From Pelobates cultripes (Eukaryota > Chordata > Amphibia > Anura > Pelobatidae): a DNA stretch of 64,000 nucleotides. Under the pieces are notes generated by a model. It was not told where the DNA came from. It saw only the letters and a list, made by a program, of their open reading frames with translations, and made no database searches. Both the position numbers and the translations under genes were made by a program. Location of the stretch: positions 246,146,976-246,210,975 of the forward strand of contig OW240917.1 in NCBI GenBank assembly GCA_933207985.1. The letters run 5' to 3'. Below, piece by piece: positions 20,192-30,855 of the stretch (the stretch's first letter is position 1; each line of letters begins with the position of its first letter).

Positions 20192-23100
20192 AAGTGTTGG
20201 CGTTTGTAAATCCTTCCTTGGTGCCTTGTGGACATAGCATTGGATATTAAAGGGACACCCTCTAAACACTAAAACTTATTTTGGGCACAACCCTCCTCCT
20301 GGTACCTGAACCCTTTTGGATAACTACGAAGCTGAGGTTTCTTTTTTTTCTTCCCGTTTTTTATATCGCTAAAATAGTTTGACACAAACTGAGAGATGGT
20401 ACCCAGAGATTCTTGGCATGGTAGCTACACCTGTGAGTTGCATTGTCGTTGTGCTGAGAGGATCTCATTAATGATGTTTGACAGAATGTATCAGGGTGAT
20501 TCCTGTTAGACTTGCACCTGGTTAGCCGGAAAAATTATTTTTGGGGGGGGTTACCCAACTCCCCCCCCCAAAAAAACCCAAAAAAAAACAGGCCACTCTG
20601 TCGGGAATTGATAGATGTCCCATCAAGTTAATGCAAATCCTGCTCAGTGAAATTATGAAGGATGATTGGTGTTTAAAGGAAGTCTCAAAGCACCATAAAG
20701 ACTCCAGCCCACTACAGTGGTTATGGTTCCAAGAGTGCCCTGCGCCGTCCCACAGTTAGTAGTCCAGTCATTTTAGTAAGGTTTGGTAACGTGCATATGT
20801 CCTGCTGGCCGCCCATGGCCCAATTCCCTGCATCCAATCTACAGAAGAGGAGAATCTTTTATCTCTCTGTAGAGCAAATGGAGGCTATGCGTGTCTTTTG
20901 GCTGACCGTACTCTCAGCCAATGAGTGCAGTCCTGTGTCTGCCATGCTTTTATTCTGTAGAGATATTAGTCTTCTCTTGCAGTAGGAGAAGATATGTAGC
21001 ATTGTCGCTCCCACCCACATTTCTTTTTATAAAACAGTTTGTTGGTTTTTAAAAAAAAAATAATGAATACAATAGATTATGGTTCTCTTGTTTGTTTAAC
21101 TGCAGTTTCAATTTGAATGCCGCTCTGTCATCAGAAAAAACTATTTGAACATTTTTAGAAGATAAAATCTTTCTGAAATGCTCATAAAGTCTGGAGTCAA
21201 AAGTTATTCACTGTAGACACTAATGTTGCATTCTTGCGCATGCACTGATGTGGGCTGCTGGTAGATCAAGTGCTACAAGCTGAAGAGAGAAGATGGACCG
21301 CTAACTATAACACACTGTAGCTGCACCGGCCGAAACCCCAATGCCGATGTCACCACCAGGGGTCTTGGCAAAATATGCCAAAGGTGACAGGCCCGCTTTA
21401 AGGTTTGTCATTGTTTCAGGATGGAGGTCTCTATTTTCAAACAGTCAGTGAGCGTTCCTGTCAATCAAGGCTGCGGAGAATCTGTCTGTGATTTGATGAG
21501 TAAATCCAGGATTTCCACTGCGCAGTCGGGGAAAGAAAAACACGCAAAGGTTCTTGGAACTTTCAGGTGCTGTGTCTAATTTATTTTTATTTTTTAATTT
21601 AGGGGGGACAAAAAAAAGCTTAATGGCCTTTTTCAACATGCTGTATGATGCCTGGACTATTGACGTGTGACAAAACCACTTTGTTAACGAACGGTTTGAA
21701 ACTCTGCATTGCATATGTCCCAGGTGAATAATTTTAATTTCAGGAATTAATTTTTGTTTGAAAGAAAACTGTTAACATTTGGACTACGTGGCTTGGATAC
21801 AAATGTTACTGGCGGTACCTGATTGATAATTCCGTGTTATAAATCACAGATTGTCAGAGCTCTCCCTTAGGACAATCAGCAGAAGCCGCTTTTTCAGGAT
21901 TAGCTCAGAGTGAACACAGGTGGCTCCAACCATTAGCGGTAGCGGACCTTAAGCAAAAATAAAACACTGATTGATCCATCTGCGTTAATTTTAGGGAGAG
22001 GAAATCATGAAACTGTGCAGGATTACATGAGATAAAGATTAGGCAGGCTGGAAGAACTTATTAAACACAACCCAGAAAATTGTCCTGCTTTGCTCCCGTT
22101 AGACAGACTTTCTTCCAGTTTTCATAAACTATGAAATTCAGGCACAGGCTCCATAACTTTTGATATTTAATTTTAAAATGTCAGAGAGCGAAAATCATGC
22201 GATAAGTCCACTGGTTGAAAAATTGTTTACAAAGATTCCCTGAGATGTGCCCACCAACACCACTATATCTGCAGGATTTGTAGCAGGACTAATTTAATTA
22301 CTACCTTGTCTCAATTTATACATTCAGATAACAGAGCTAGGTTTCACGTCACAGCCAAAGATGCATGTTCTAGCTTAGAACCTATTCTTCTTGTATATGA
22401 TATTATACTAGGAGTCCCTGCCCCGCTCTCCCCTTTTTTTTTTTTTTAAATATATATATATTCCTTTTAACTGCATCATCACATACCTAATGCCCTGTCC
22501 GTATTAATATCTTTATGTATGCTGTATGCCCTACAGGTCCCAGTTGTCTTTGACAGATTCTGACATAGATTTCTGCAAATTAAAATAATCCTCTCCGCTG
22601 CTTCCGTTGTCTTGCACAGCTTTTCATTTTCGTGTTTTGTCATGAATGAAACTGCACCCAAATGCTGAACGATGCATATAAACTCAACGCATGCCAAGGT
22701 CCCGTTAAAACCTGCTTTGCTCTCTCATTGAAAACCACAGGACCATTAGCTCACTGTTGCGAGGAGGCCTGCTCATTAGGTGTATGTGTATATATTTTAT
22801 TTTATTTTGTATATATTTTTTTATTCCAGTAACCTTCGCAAACATCCACCTCCTCAATGGCAGGCAAAGTAGAAGAAAGCTTATCTGGAATTTTATATAA
22901 TAGAATTATGTATGTGTTTTATTATTAAATAAAATGTATAGCTGACAAAAAATAATAAAAGCTTCGTTGTTTCATTTTTTTGTTTCGTCGTTACACATGG
23001 GAAAGAAATAATGCCCATTTTTCTGAAAATAGTATATTATAGTTGATGGGGAAGAATGAATTGTTATATTTTTCTGTAGTGTTAAAACCTGCTCAGTAGT

Positions 23101-23309
23101 GCATTATAGTTTCATTTAGAATGTTGCAGGTGGGAGACTGCTGCCTGAATGCCTATAATTTTTCTTGAAAAATACCCCTTGAAAACAAAACACAGCTATA
23201 AACAACAGCGTCTCCCGTTATTTTAAAGGCCATTTGTTCTGGCGCCTTCAAAAAGCATAAAATACTTATTGGCAAGCTTTCAGCTTTTAGGGTTGTGTTC
23301 AGCTGAATA
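20192..23309. other. No gene seen; unique DNA with small MITE fragments
   Basis: Contains a fragment of the TTAAAGGGACA family at about 20246, a piece with ACTACAGTGGTTATGGTTCC near 20710, and a repeat end GGTGACAGGCCCGCTTTAAG near 21383-21402. The frames at 20541, 20791, 21445 and 22479 lack domains. Poly-T and TA-rich runs occur near 22433 and 22790. Confidence 0.55.
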
Positions 23310-23603
23310 AATGGCAGTGGACGAACCTTTCCGCTGGTTTATGGAACCCGAACCATGACTGATTTCTTAAACTGACCACTAGGTGATGGTCTCCCATCAT
23401 CAATACAAGATCTTGGTGAAAAATGAATGCAATACTGGCCGGAAATAAATCTTGTGACATTGCAGAAGCTTATTGAAACAATGCGACAGCGAATGGGTGC
23501 CAGAATCAAAGCTAAAGGCGGTCCAACGAAATATTTGTGTTACATTTTTTTTACTTTTTTTTTTTTTTCAACTTTTTTTTTTTTTTTTTGGCCAGGCAGT
23601 GTA
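23310..23603 (+). pseudogene. Tc1-like transposase C-terminal remnant with 3' inverted repeat
   Basis: The frame from 23427 reads LVTLQKLIETMRQRMGARIK followed by AKGGPTKY, the typical C-terminus of Tc1-family transposases (helix, then KAKGG). It has no intact upstream catalytic part; 23310-23425 contains decayed matches in shifting frames. Downstream, poly-T is followed by GGCCAGGCAGTGTA, a Tc1-like terminal repeat ending at TA near 23603. The element is heavily 5'-truncated and inactive. Confidence 0.7.
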
Positions 23604-24187
23604 TATAATAATGACTTATTTGAGATAGATTGTTGCAGTGTTCCTCTCTAAGATTCTTGCTGGGATATTATCCTGGTGACATGTTTTGGAGGAAAAGTGG
23701 GTAGCTGACTGATATCAATTGACTACTAAACTGTTAATGATGTCCCACCATGGTTTTTACCTACAAGACACCACACGTTGATTACAAAATGAGCTGATGT
23801 TGGTATAGGAATTTTTAAATAGCAGCAAATGACTTCTAGAGATGTTCAGGTTAATAAAGGTGGACTAGAAAGGACAGGCTCACTACATCATTGAGACGAA
23901 GTGGTCTGGGTGACTAGTGTCCATTTAAACACTGTGTAACCATTAGCCTGACAAAGACAAAGCCAATAAATCTGTGATTCCTAGTGATGGTTTTTGTGTT
24001 AATGCCTGACTTTGTTTTTGTTTAATTTTTCTCTGTTTGCGCAGATGCACTATTTCCCTGTTTCCTCATTGTCTGCTTCCAATTCTGCAAATATTTGTCA
24101 ACTGCTACAATATATAGTTTGCTACCAAGACTTTACCAAACATATACAGCATCTCGCTATACCATTGGTCTGATAAAAATTATTTAG
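23604..24187. other. No gene seen; unique sequence
   Basis: Ordinary AT-rich DNA with no repeats or conserved frames. A polypyrimidine/AG (TTTGCGCAG) precedes an ATG at 24045, but the following frame closes after about 43 codons and shows no family resemblance. Confidence 0.55.
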
Positions 24188-24460
24188 AAACATAGAATGT
24201 GACTGCAGATAAGAACCATTCGGCCCATCTAGTCTGCCCAATTTTCTAAATACTTTTATTAGTCCCTGGCCTTATCTTATAGTTAGGATAGCCTTATGCC
24301 TATCCCACGCATGCTTAAACTCCTTTACTGTGTTAACCTCTACCACTTCAGCTGGAAGGCTATTCCATGCATCCACTACCCTCTCAGTAAAGTAATACTT
24401 CCTGATATTATTTTTAAACCTTTGTCCCTCTAATTTAAGACTATGTCCTCTTGTTGTTTA
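24188..24460 (+). repeat. SINE-like dispersed repeat (GAAACATAGAATGTGACTGC...)
   Basis: Starts at AGAAACATAGAATGTGACTG and passes through CCATCTAGTCTGCCCAATTT, TTAACCTCTACCACTTCAGC, TGGAAGGCTATTCCATGCAT and CACTACCCTCTCAGTAAAGT. I recognise it as a common dispersed repeat of frog genomes. It has no coding capacity; the retroposon family is not assigned. Confidence 0.75.
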
Positions 24461-26023
24461 TTTATATCTTATGTGTGTGTATGTTTAATATATTAGATGT
24501 CTGTATCTGACTATCATTGTGTTCTATTAGAACTCAGCACAACCAATAGGGGATCAGAGAGCTACAAACTCACTCCCCCATTGGCTACATACAGTTTGCC
24601 TTCTAGAACTGTAATTACATGTCGTCTGGTGTTTCTGTATATGTTTATTGTTCCTAGTTTATGAATACTTTTTTTTTTTTTTTTTGGAAGCCCTACATAC
24701 CAAATAGTATTTTAAAACATAAACTCTCCAGGCAAAAAGCAGATTTGCGTGTTTAGGGCAGCATCTAATAAATGAAGGAGAACATGGTTATGTTGAGAAG
24801 GCTTAAATATTCTTTGTAATACGTTCCTTTGGCAAGAAAGACCTGATTTTCTTTTTTTCCAAGTATTGATTTGATTCTTTTCATGTCATGAAGGAATGCC
24901 CGACACTGCTTTGCCTCTTTCTACATATCTTGATTTGCCTTGCACCGCAGTTGAACTGGGATTTGTCCTGACTTTGTTAAGCAAGGGTTCCAGCAGAGAG
25001 TTGCAGAAAGGAACTCTGTATCGTCAATTAACTCCTTCTATAATCTCTTTTTAGAGGCTTGTAAGTATGCCCATGGAGAGGCTGTAATATCAGCCGAGCC
25101 GTGTGTTAATCATCGGGCTTCAGCTTGACATCATTTTAATCGCATCAAAGGTTCTTGTGTATTCAAGCAATGTTCTCGTCAGTCCTGTGGGTAAATAATT
25201 GTCTGCCACCCAAAAAAAAAATGGCTGTGTGTTTGAGAACTGGTGAACTGTTGGCCTCGAAGGCAGTTTACCGGCCAGATTTTCCTGTGTTTTAGTGGCA
25301 TGCTCAAGCTGTTCGGCTACGAGGGAGATTTGTTGAGAGATGAAAAGTTTAATTTGTCTGTAACATTCCATTGTCACTAGGCCTCATTATCCAGCTGAGA
25401 AAATGGGCCGTAGGAAAACGCACAAAGATTTTTTCCCCAACTTTTTCAACTTTCCCCTAAACTTAGTATCCTTTACTGCATGGTCTAGGAAATTACCTGT
25501 TGACATTTGCAGCCCAGCGTACATATTTAAGGTTTAACCTAACTTGTTTTGATTGTATTGTAGGGTTCTGTACCAAAAAAGAGACAAAATGCAGTCTCGC
25601 TTTAGTGTTCAGTTTATTATGCCAACGTTTTGAAAATAAGAGAATAAATCAGCTTTTTACCAACCAAGTAGAGGTTCAAGAAACACGTTTAACCAGTAAC
25701 GCTAATTCTGACCACTATGGTGGGAGCTGTATCTCCATTGTATATCACTATGTTTGACAATGTGGTATAATGCTGTTTGCTATTAGAACTGGTGCCTAAT
25801 TTACCCTCCTTGCTGCCCCAGGCTACTTCTGGTGTTCCTTGCTTCTGGGATTTGTGTGTCTGTGAGGATGCTGCTTGTGTGGATAGGGTTGTTGCTGTAG
25901 TATGTGTGTGGGGCTGTTACTAACGGCTGTAGTGTGTGTGCCAAAAACTTTACTTAATTGGTTGTTGTCTCTCTAATTTTCTTTCTTTCCAAGAGTGAAA
26001 GAAACTGCTTACAGATGATTCGC
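24461..26023. other. No gene seen; unique sequence
   Basis: AT-rich DNA with a poly-T run near 24669. The frames at 25120-25377 (minus) and 25500-25757 (plus) have no recognisable motifs. It ends at the first copy of a 378-bp direct duplication. Confidence 0.55.
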
Positions 26024-26401
26024 AAATTGTTTGGCCGGCCAGGTTGAGTGGAATCGTGTTCTGTGCATGCAAAGTATAATGGGGGCACTTTTGTCCTTTC
26101 ATAATGCAAGTGATTTTTGTGCCACTTAGCAAGGTTTTGTTTTTTTTAGTTTTTTTTTTCCTGCACTCACTCTGAATTTCTATTTCACTGTTATTTTCTT
26201 AATGCAGTGATAAATCAGGCCCAAAGCTTCTTGTATCTCTCAAATGTAAATGTCAAAGGAAATTGTTGCGGAGAATACATTATCATTAAGTTTTTAAGAA
26301 GAGAAGCCGGTCATTGCCATGCCATTTTAAGTCTTCTACCTAAAGGGACATTGATTTTAGTTTTTGTATTCTGATATTTAAGAGGTATTGTTCTGTGCAC
26401 A
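26024..26401. repeat. 378-bp direct duplication, copy 1
   Basis: Runs from AAATTGTTTGGCCGGCC to TTCTGTGCACA and is repeated at 27800-28177 with identical length and only a handful of differences by eye (GCC/GTC, T-run composition, CAGG/CCGG). The offset is exactly 1776 bases. No coding frame is shared that looks like a gene, and the flanks show no target duplication. Confidence 0.96.
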
Positions 26402-27799
26402 ATTTCCAATATGATCCCTCGTGGGTGTTTAGATAATCAGCTCAGAATATTGCAATTGCCAAAGTCAGTAATGGCCAACGATCACGATGCAAACATGGAT
26501 GAACTTTACACACGATGTTCGGTATCTTTTGGATGTGTAGTTTGCAAACATCTGTGATGCCAAGGCAAGCAACTCGACTTATCAGATGATCAAAATCTGG
26601 AATTCACGGCTAGAAAATATATCTCTAAAAAGCATCAGCACTTATTCGGCACTTATTCTTCTTTATCCTTAATTTGGTGGATAGATCGTGATTTTCCGCT
26701 CAACCATTTTATGTATGCATAGTAATTGAATACATCAAATACCTTGAAATAGTTCTCACTTTGAATTTCTGTTATAAGCGGTTGACAAAAAGGTGTGTGT
26801 TTTTTTTTTTTGTTTTTTGTTTTGTTTTTTACATCATAGCCAACGGATTTGAAAGCCAACCACATATTTGTAATGGTCAAGGAAAAGGGACATCCAGAGT
26901 TATGTATAAATATCACTTTAAAAAAATAAATAAATCTTGTTTTAAATGTTATGACTACCAAGGGTTTTCAGGCTTTGCCATAATTGTCAGTGTTTGATAA
27001 AACATTTATTTACGTCTTTCCAGGAAATATTCTCCCAGCTACACTCGCGCCTTTTCTGCTTCTGCTAAAGTGCAGTACACGTTCATATAGGTGTGGATTT
27101 AATCTGTTTTATCCTGGTGACGTTGTCACTTCAGTAGTTATAGTGCTATAAGCTGTGAACAATGTCTCCAGTATTGGGTCAGACCATTTTTTTTAGTGTA
27201 CCGGGGGTAGCCAAGGCACACAAATATCCCAGCCCCTGTCCTATTGCTAATGAGTAAGCTCCACCTCCGTATTAACAATATCAATTTTATCTGTGTTTAA
27301 ATGGCCCGTAGTGGTTATGGTGCTTAGAATACCCAATAACGATTCGAGCATTGGTGCAGTTCTTTGAGTTCTAGAATTTGAAGGACACAGTTTATCCACT
27401 CCTGTCCTCCATTTGTTTAACCTTTACCTTGATGCCTATAGTATAGCAGTAACCTCTATGGGGAAAAAAAAATTATTTTAACAGATCTGAAATTCACTTT
27501 GAATTCACCAACCTATATCTCATGTTAGAACTGGATTTTTTTTTTTTTTTTTTTTTTTAAGGGATTAAGGGGCCGAGCTAAAAGTTCCTGCAAAAGATGC
27601 ATAGGAAATTTCCATTCTCGTCTTAGTATAAATGGAACATGTGACATTGTGTAATTGTATATTATACTGCGGAAGAGAATGACCTGCATTTCTTTCTTCT
27701 AAAGATTGAAGTAGCATTTTCAATTCCCATCCTATCTATTTTCCCCTGCAGTGTATCTCTGTACGAATATAGGACACGGAATCACAGTGAACGCGGTTG
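26402..27799. other. Unique spacer between the 378-bp duplicates
   Basis: About 1.4 kb of AT-rich single-copy sequence with poly-T runs at 26797 and 27538. A fragment (CGTAGTGGTTATGGTGCTTA near 27307) belongs to a dispersed small repeat. No gene seen. Confidence 0.55.
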
Positions 27800-28177
27800 A
27801 AATTGTTTGGCCGGCCAGGTTGAGTGGAATCGTGTTCTGTGCATGCAAAGTATAATGGGGGCACTTTTGTCCTTTCATAATGCAAGTGATTTTTGTGTCA
27901 CTTAGCAAGGTTTTTTTTTTTTAGTTTTTTTTTTTCCTGCACTCACTCTGAATTTCTATTTCACTGTTATTTTCTTAATGCAGTGATAAATCCGGCCCAA
28001 AGCTTCTTGTATCTCTCAAATGTAAATGTCAAAGGAAATTGTTGCGGAGAATACATTATCATTAAGTTTTTAAGAAGAGAAGCCGGTCATTGCCATGCCA
28101 TTTTAAGTCTTCTACCTAAAGGGACATTGATTTTAGTTTTTGTATTCTGATATTTAAGAGGTATTGTTCTGTGCACA
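27800..28177. repeat. 378-bp direct duplication, copy 2
   Basis: Second copy of 26024-26401. The left junction changes from TTCGC to CGGTTG and the right junction from ATTTCC to GGAGGA, so boundaries are abrupt on both sides. The 85-codon frame from 27893 is created by a T-tract difference and is not shared intact by copy 1. Confidence 0.96.
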
Positions 28178-28327
28178 GGAGGAGAACGACCTTGCACCAT
28201 TAGTTGTTTAATTGCAATGCCCATTATCCTCTGCTAGGCTATGACGTGTAAACTTGCACCTACAGCTGCTTTTGAACATAATTGACCATTATATTTGCAA
28301 TTTAATTTGAGTTTTAACACTATAGGG

Positions 28328-28463
28328 TAGGAATAGAACACCTTCGGAACCCCAGATGTTGAGGAGTACATCCCCCATTGTGCTCCTACACCCATAATGC
28401 TGGCAAAGCATCATGGGAAGTGTAGTCCAAAACATCTGGAGTACCAAATGTTGCCTATGCTTG
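28328..28463. mobile_element. Small hAT MITE (136 bp), perfect 8-bp TSD CTATAGGG
   Basis: CTATAGGG occurs at 28320-28327 and 28464-28471. The ends are inverted and imperfect: left GGAATAG...GGAACCCCAGATGTT, right (reversed) GGCATAGG...GGTACTCCAGATGTT. The interior has the palindrome-related core CATCATGGGAAGTGTAGTCC seen in many small hAT MITEs. No coding. Confidence 0.88.
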
Positions 28464-28499
28464 CTATAGGGTATAAGTGTAAGTAGCCTTGGGGGGGAC

Positions 28500-28985
28500 A
28501 GTGGTCAGATTTGATATTGAGGATGAGATTAACTTCTGAAACCCTTGATTTTAAAAAGGCGAGAGTGATAATTGCAAGTATGCTAGAATGTTGCTGCAAT
28601 TAAAATAACTTTAGGGTGCGGAGAGAATTTCTGTAATGCAATGACACATGATACATCAGTGTACACAAAATCTACTATTATTAGAGGAAATCATGGCCTA
28701 TGATCCCCCCTCCCCCTCAAGCCTACTTCCATATTGAGACCTGACCGTTGCGACACATTCTGCAGACAGCTTTTTGTTTATCCCTCCTGCGTGGCGGTGA
28801 GGAAGTGACGTATCTTAAGGTTCGTTCCACCCAGCGCTGTCGCGGAGGGAGGAAGAACTGGATCTTATAAGAGTGCTGGGAGCAGCAAACTGGAAGTAAT
28901 AACGCCGGGACAGAATTACCAAAGGGAAGGGATGGGATGCCGGGACGGCGTAGCCCATCAACGCGCCTCATGAAGTCGTGGAAAC
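28500..28985. other. Short CpG-containing unique block, function unknown
   Basis: No gene identified. From about 28785 to 28980 the sequence is richer in GC and CpG than its surroundings (GTGACGTATC, GCTGTCGCGG, GGGACGGCGTAG). The minus-strand 82-codon frame has no recognisable domain. It could be an old transposon or a regulatory patch. Confidence 0.4.
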
Positions 28986-28993
28986 TACTAGAT

Positions 28994-29133
28994 CAGGGGT
29001 GCCCAAAAGGTAGACCCCCCAGATGTTTTAAAAACGACAACTTTCATGATGCTTTTTCATTCTAAAGTCATGCAAAGCATCATGGGAGTTGTAGTTCTAC
29101 AAAATCTGGGGATTTACCATTTGGGCACCCCTG
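28994..29133. mobile_element. Small hAT MITE (140 bp), 8-bp TSD (T/G)ACTAGAT
   Basis: Terminal inverted repeats CAGGGGTGCCCAAA (28994) and TTTGGGCACCCCTG (ends 29133), with TACTAGAT left (28986-28993) and GACTAGAT right (29134-29141), seven of eight matching. The interior contains two inverse copies of GCATCATGGGAGTTGTAG-like sequence, so the element folds on itself. It is related to the 28328 copy by this core. Confidence 0.92.
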
Positions 29134-29414
29134 GACTAGATCTATTTTTAATGTACTGTGAATAGAGAGCCTCACACGCCGACCGTGATCATTAAACAGG
29201 ATCCAGTCTCACCAGGTTACCGGGAAATTACCTGGTGGGCCGGCATACTATCGGGCCGGCGCGGCCACCTAGTGCGCACCAGGTTGCATTGCGTAATTAC
29301 ACAGTAACCGGCGGGAGAGGATGCACTCCCCTCCTGCCGTTCACAGAATGTAGCGTGGCCGAGCAGGCAGACCGTGGTAGAGGAGCATTTGTTCCCCTAC
29401 CCGTTCTGACAGGA

Positions 29415-29985
29415 AGTGCACATGGGGGCTGGGGAGGGGGCTAGAGGGACACATGGGAGCTGGGAAGGGGGATATGGGGGCTGGGGAAGGGGCTATAATG
29501 GGACACATGGGGGCTGTGGAAGAAGCTATAATGGGACACATGGGGGCTGCGGAGGAGGCTATAAGGACACATGAGAGCTGGGGAGGAGGCTATAGGGACA
29601 CATGGGAGCTGGGGAGGAGGCTATAGGGACACATGGGAGCTGGGGAGGGGCTATAAGGACACATGGGAGCTGGGGAGTGGCTATAGGGACACATGGGGGC
29701 TGGGGAGGGGTCTATAGGGACACATGAAGGGCTGGTTGCTTATAGGACACATGTGGGGATGCTACTGAGACACATGGGAGGGCTAATAAGACATACAGGG
29801 CTGGGAGGGGGTAAAGGGACACATGGGAGAGCTACTAAGACACATGGGATAGCTAATGAGACACATACAAGACTGTGAGGGAGCTAATGGGACAAATGGG
29901 GGGCTTATGAGTCATAATATTGTAAATGGCAATAATAATAATGAGATGCATGGAGGGGCTGGGGGCTAATGAGACACATGGAAGG
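29415..29985. repeat. G-rich minisatellite (GGGACACATGGGAGCTGGGG)
   Basis: About 18 degenerate units of 27-36 bases: GGGACACATGGGAGCTGGGG followed by AGGAGGCTATA. It lies in the left half of the hAT copy at 29197-30855. The unit differs from the one in the corresponding place of the 10288 copy. Confidence 0.93.
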
Positions 29986-30090
29986 AGTTTGGGGGAGAAA
30001 GACACAACCAAAGTGCATCTTCACTTGTCAAAGTGTCTTCTGCTCTCCCTGTAATTTAGAGTTGACCGGTGAGAGAGAGAGACTTCGTAT

Positions 30091-30490
30091 TAAAGGGACA
30101 CTATAGTCACCCGAACTTCTACATGTAGTGGTTCTGGTGTCTATAGCCTGTCCCTGTAGGCTGAGCACTGTAAATGCTACCTTTTCAGAGAAAAGGCAGG
30201 GTTTACATTGCTGCCTAGGAACATCTTTAGTGACAGTCACTCAGACTGCCACTAGAGCATCTTCCTAGTCCAGTGCTGCACAGTGTGCAGCACCTATGTT
30301 TAGCATCTCCACGCTCTGCATGGAGGCGCTGAACGCTCCCTATAGAGATGCATTGATGCAATGCATCTCTATGAGGAGATGCTGATTGGTGCGGTGAAGC
30401 GCAGCGTTTTGCCACACATGCGCAATAGCCTCCCAATGCTTTCCAATGGGAATTGAATTGGCGTTGACTGAGATCATCCAGTTGTCAGCC
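30091..30490 (+). mobile_element. TTAA-ended MITE (TTAAAGGGACACTATAGTCACC), nested in the hAT copy
   Basis: The left end TTAAAGGGACACTATAGTCA is followed by GTGGTTCTGGTGTCTATAGC, CAGTGTGCAGCACC, the palindrome CATAGAGATGCATTGATGCA with its inverse half, and GGATTG-type sequence to about 30490. The right terminal repeat is not evident. It serves as the uninterrupted reference for the split copy at 9348-13516. Confidence 0.8.
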
Positions 30491-30855
30491 AAAGTGAAGA
30501 GCACACTCTTGTTACTTCAAAATGAGCAAGATAACGTCCTTTTTTTTTTACTGCTGTGCAATAGCATACATTTACAATTTTAGTCCAATTGCGAAACTTT
30601 CCTTAATATGTCATGGTAGTTGTACTTAAACATTGATTATATGCAAATGCACATCTGCTTACAACAAATCTGCTCTTTTGTTTATTTTGTAGCCCTATGA
30701 GTGCTTTCTTTCACGTTTGAGTGATAGTTTTCAGTTTTCAGTTTCTTGTTTTTTTTTCCTGCTTCCATATTCGCACACTATGCTGGCGCGATGCGTTTTG
30801 GGTCTGGTAAATAATTTTTTTTCCATGGCTGCCCTTCATTCCCAGTCCGGCCCTG

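Larger units (their letters stand above)
29197..30855. mobile_element. Second copy of the inner hAT family (CAGG..CCAGTCTC / CCAGTCCGGCCCTG)
   Basis: The left end at 29197 reads CAGGATCCAGTCTCACCAGG, then a near-palindrome (TTACCGGGAAATTACCTGGT), equivalent to 10288-10332. The right end TCCCAGTCCGGCCCTG finishes at 30855; the last ~50 bases (from CTGGTAAATAATTTTTTTTC) match the right end at 12673-12722. No convincing target duplication is visible. The interior carries a G-rich minisatellite and a TTAA-ended MITE, the same organisation as in the first copy. Confidence 0.8.

Noticed and set aside
24045..24175. Possible exon after TTTGCGCAG at 24044
   Set aside because: The frame closes after about 43 codons, no donor consensus at a sensible place, and no protein similarity recognised.
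27893..28150. 85-codon frame in the second duplicate
   Set aside because: The frame depends on a T-tract difference, is not kept in the other copy, and starts with poly-Phe from the T run.
29197..30855. 8-bp target duplication for the second copy of the inner hAT family
   Set aside because: The flanks TCATTAAA and ATTGGAAA do not match; either the ends have decayed or a border is misplaced, so no duplication is claimed.
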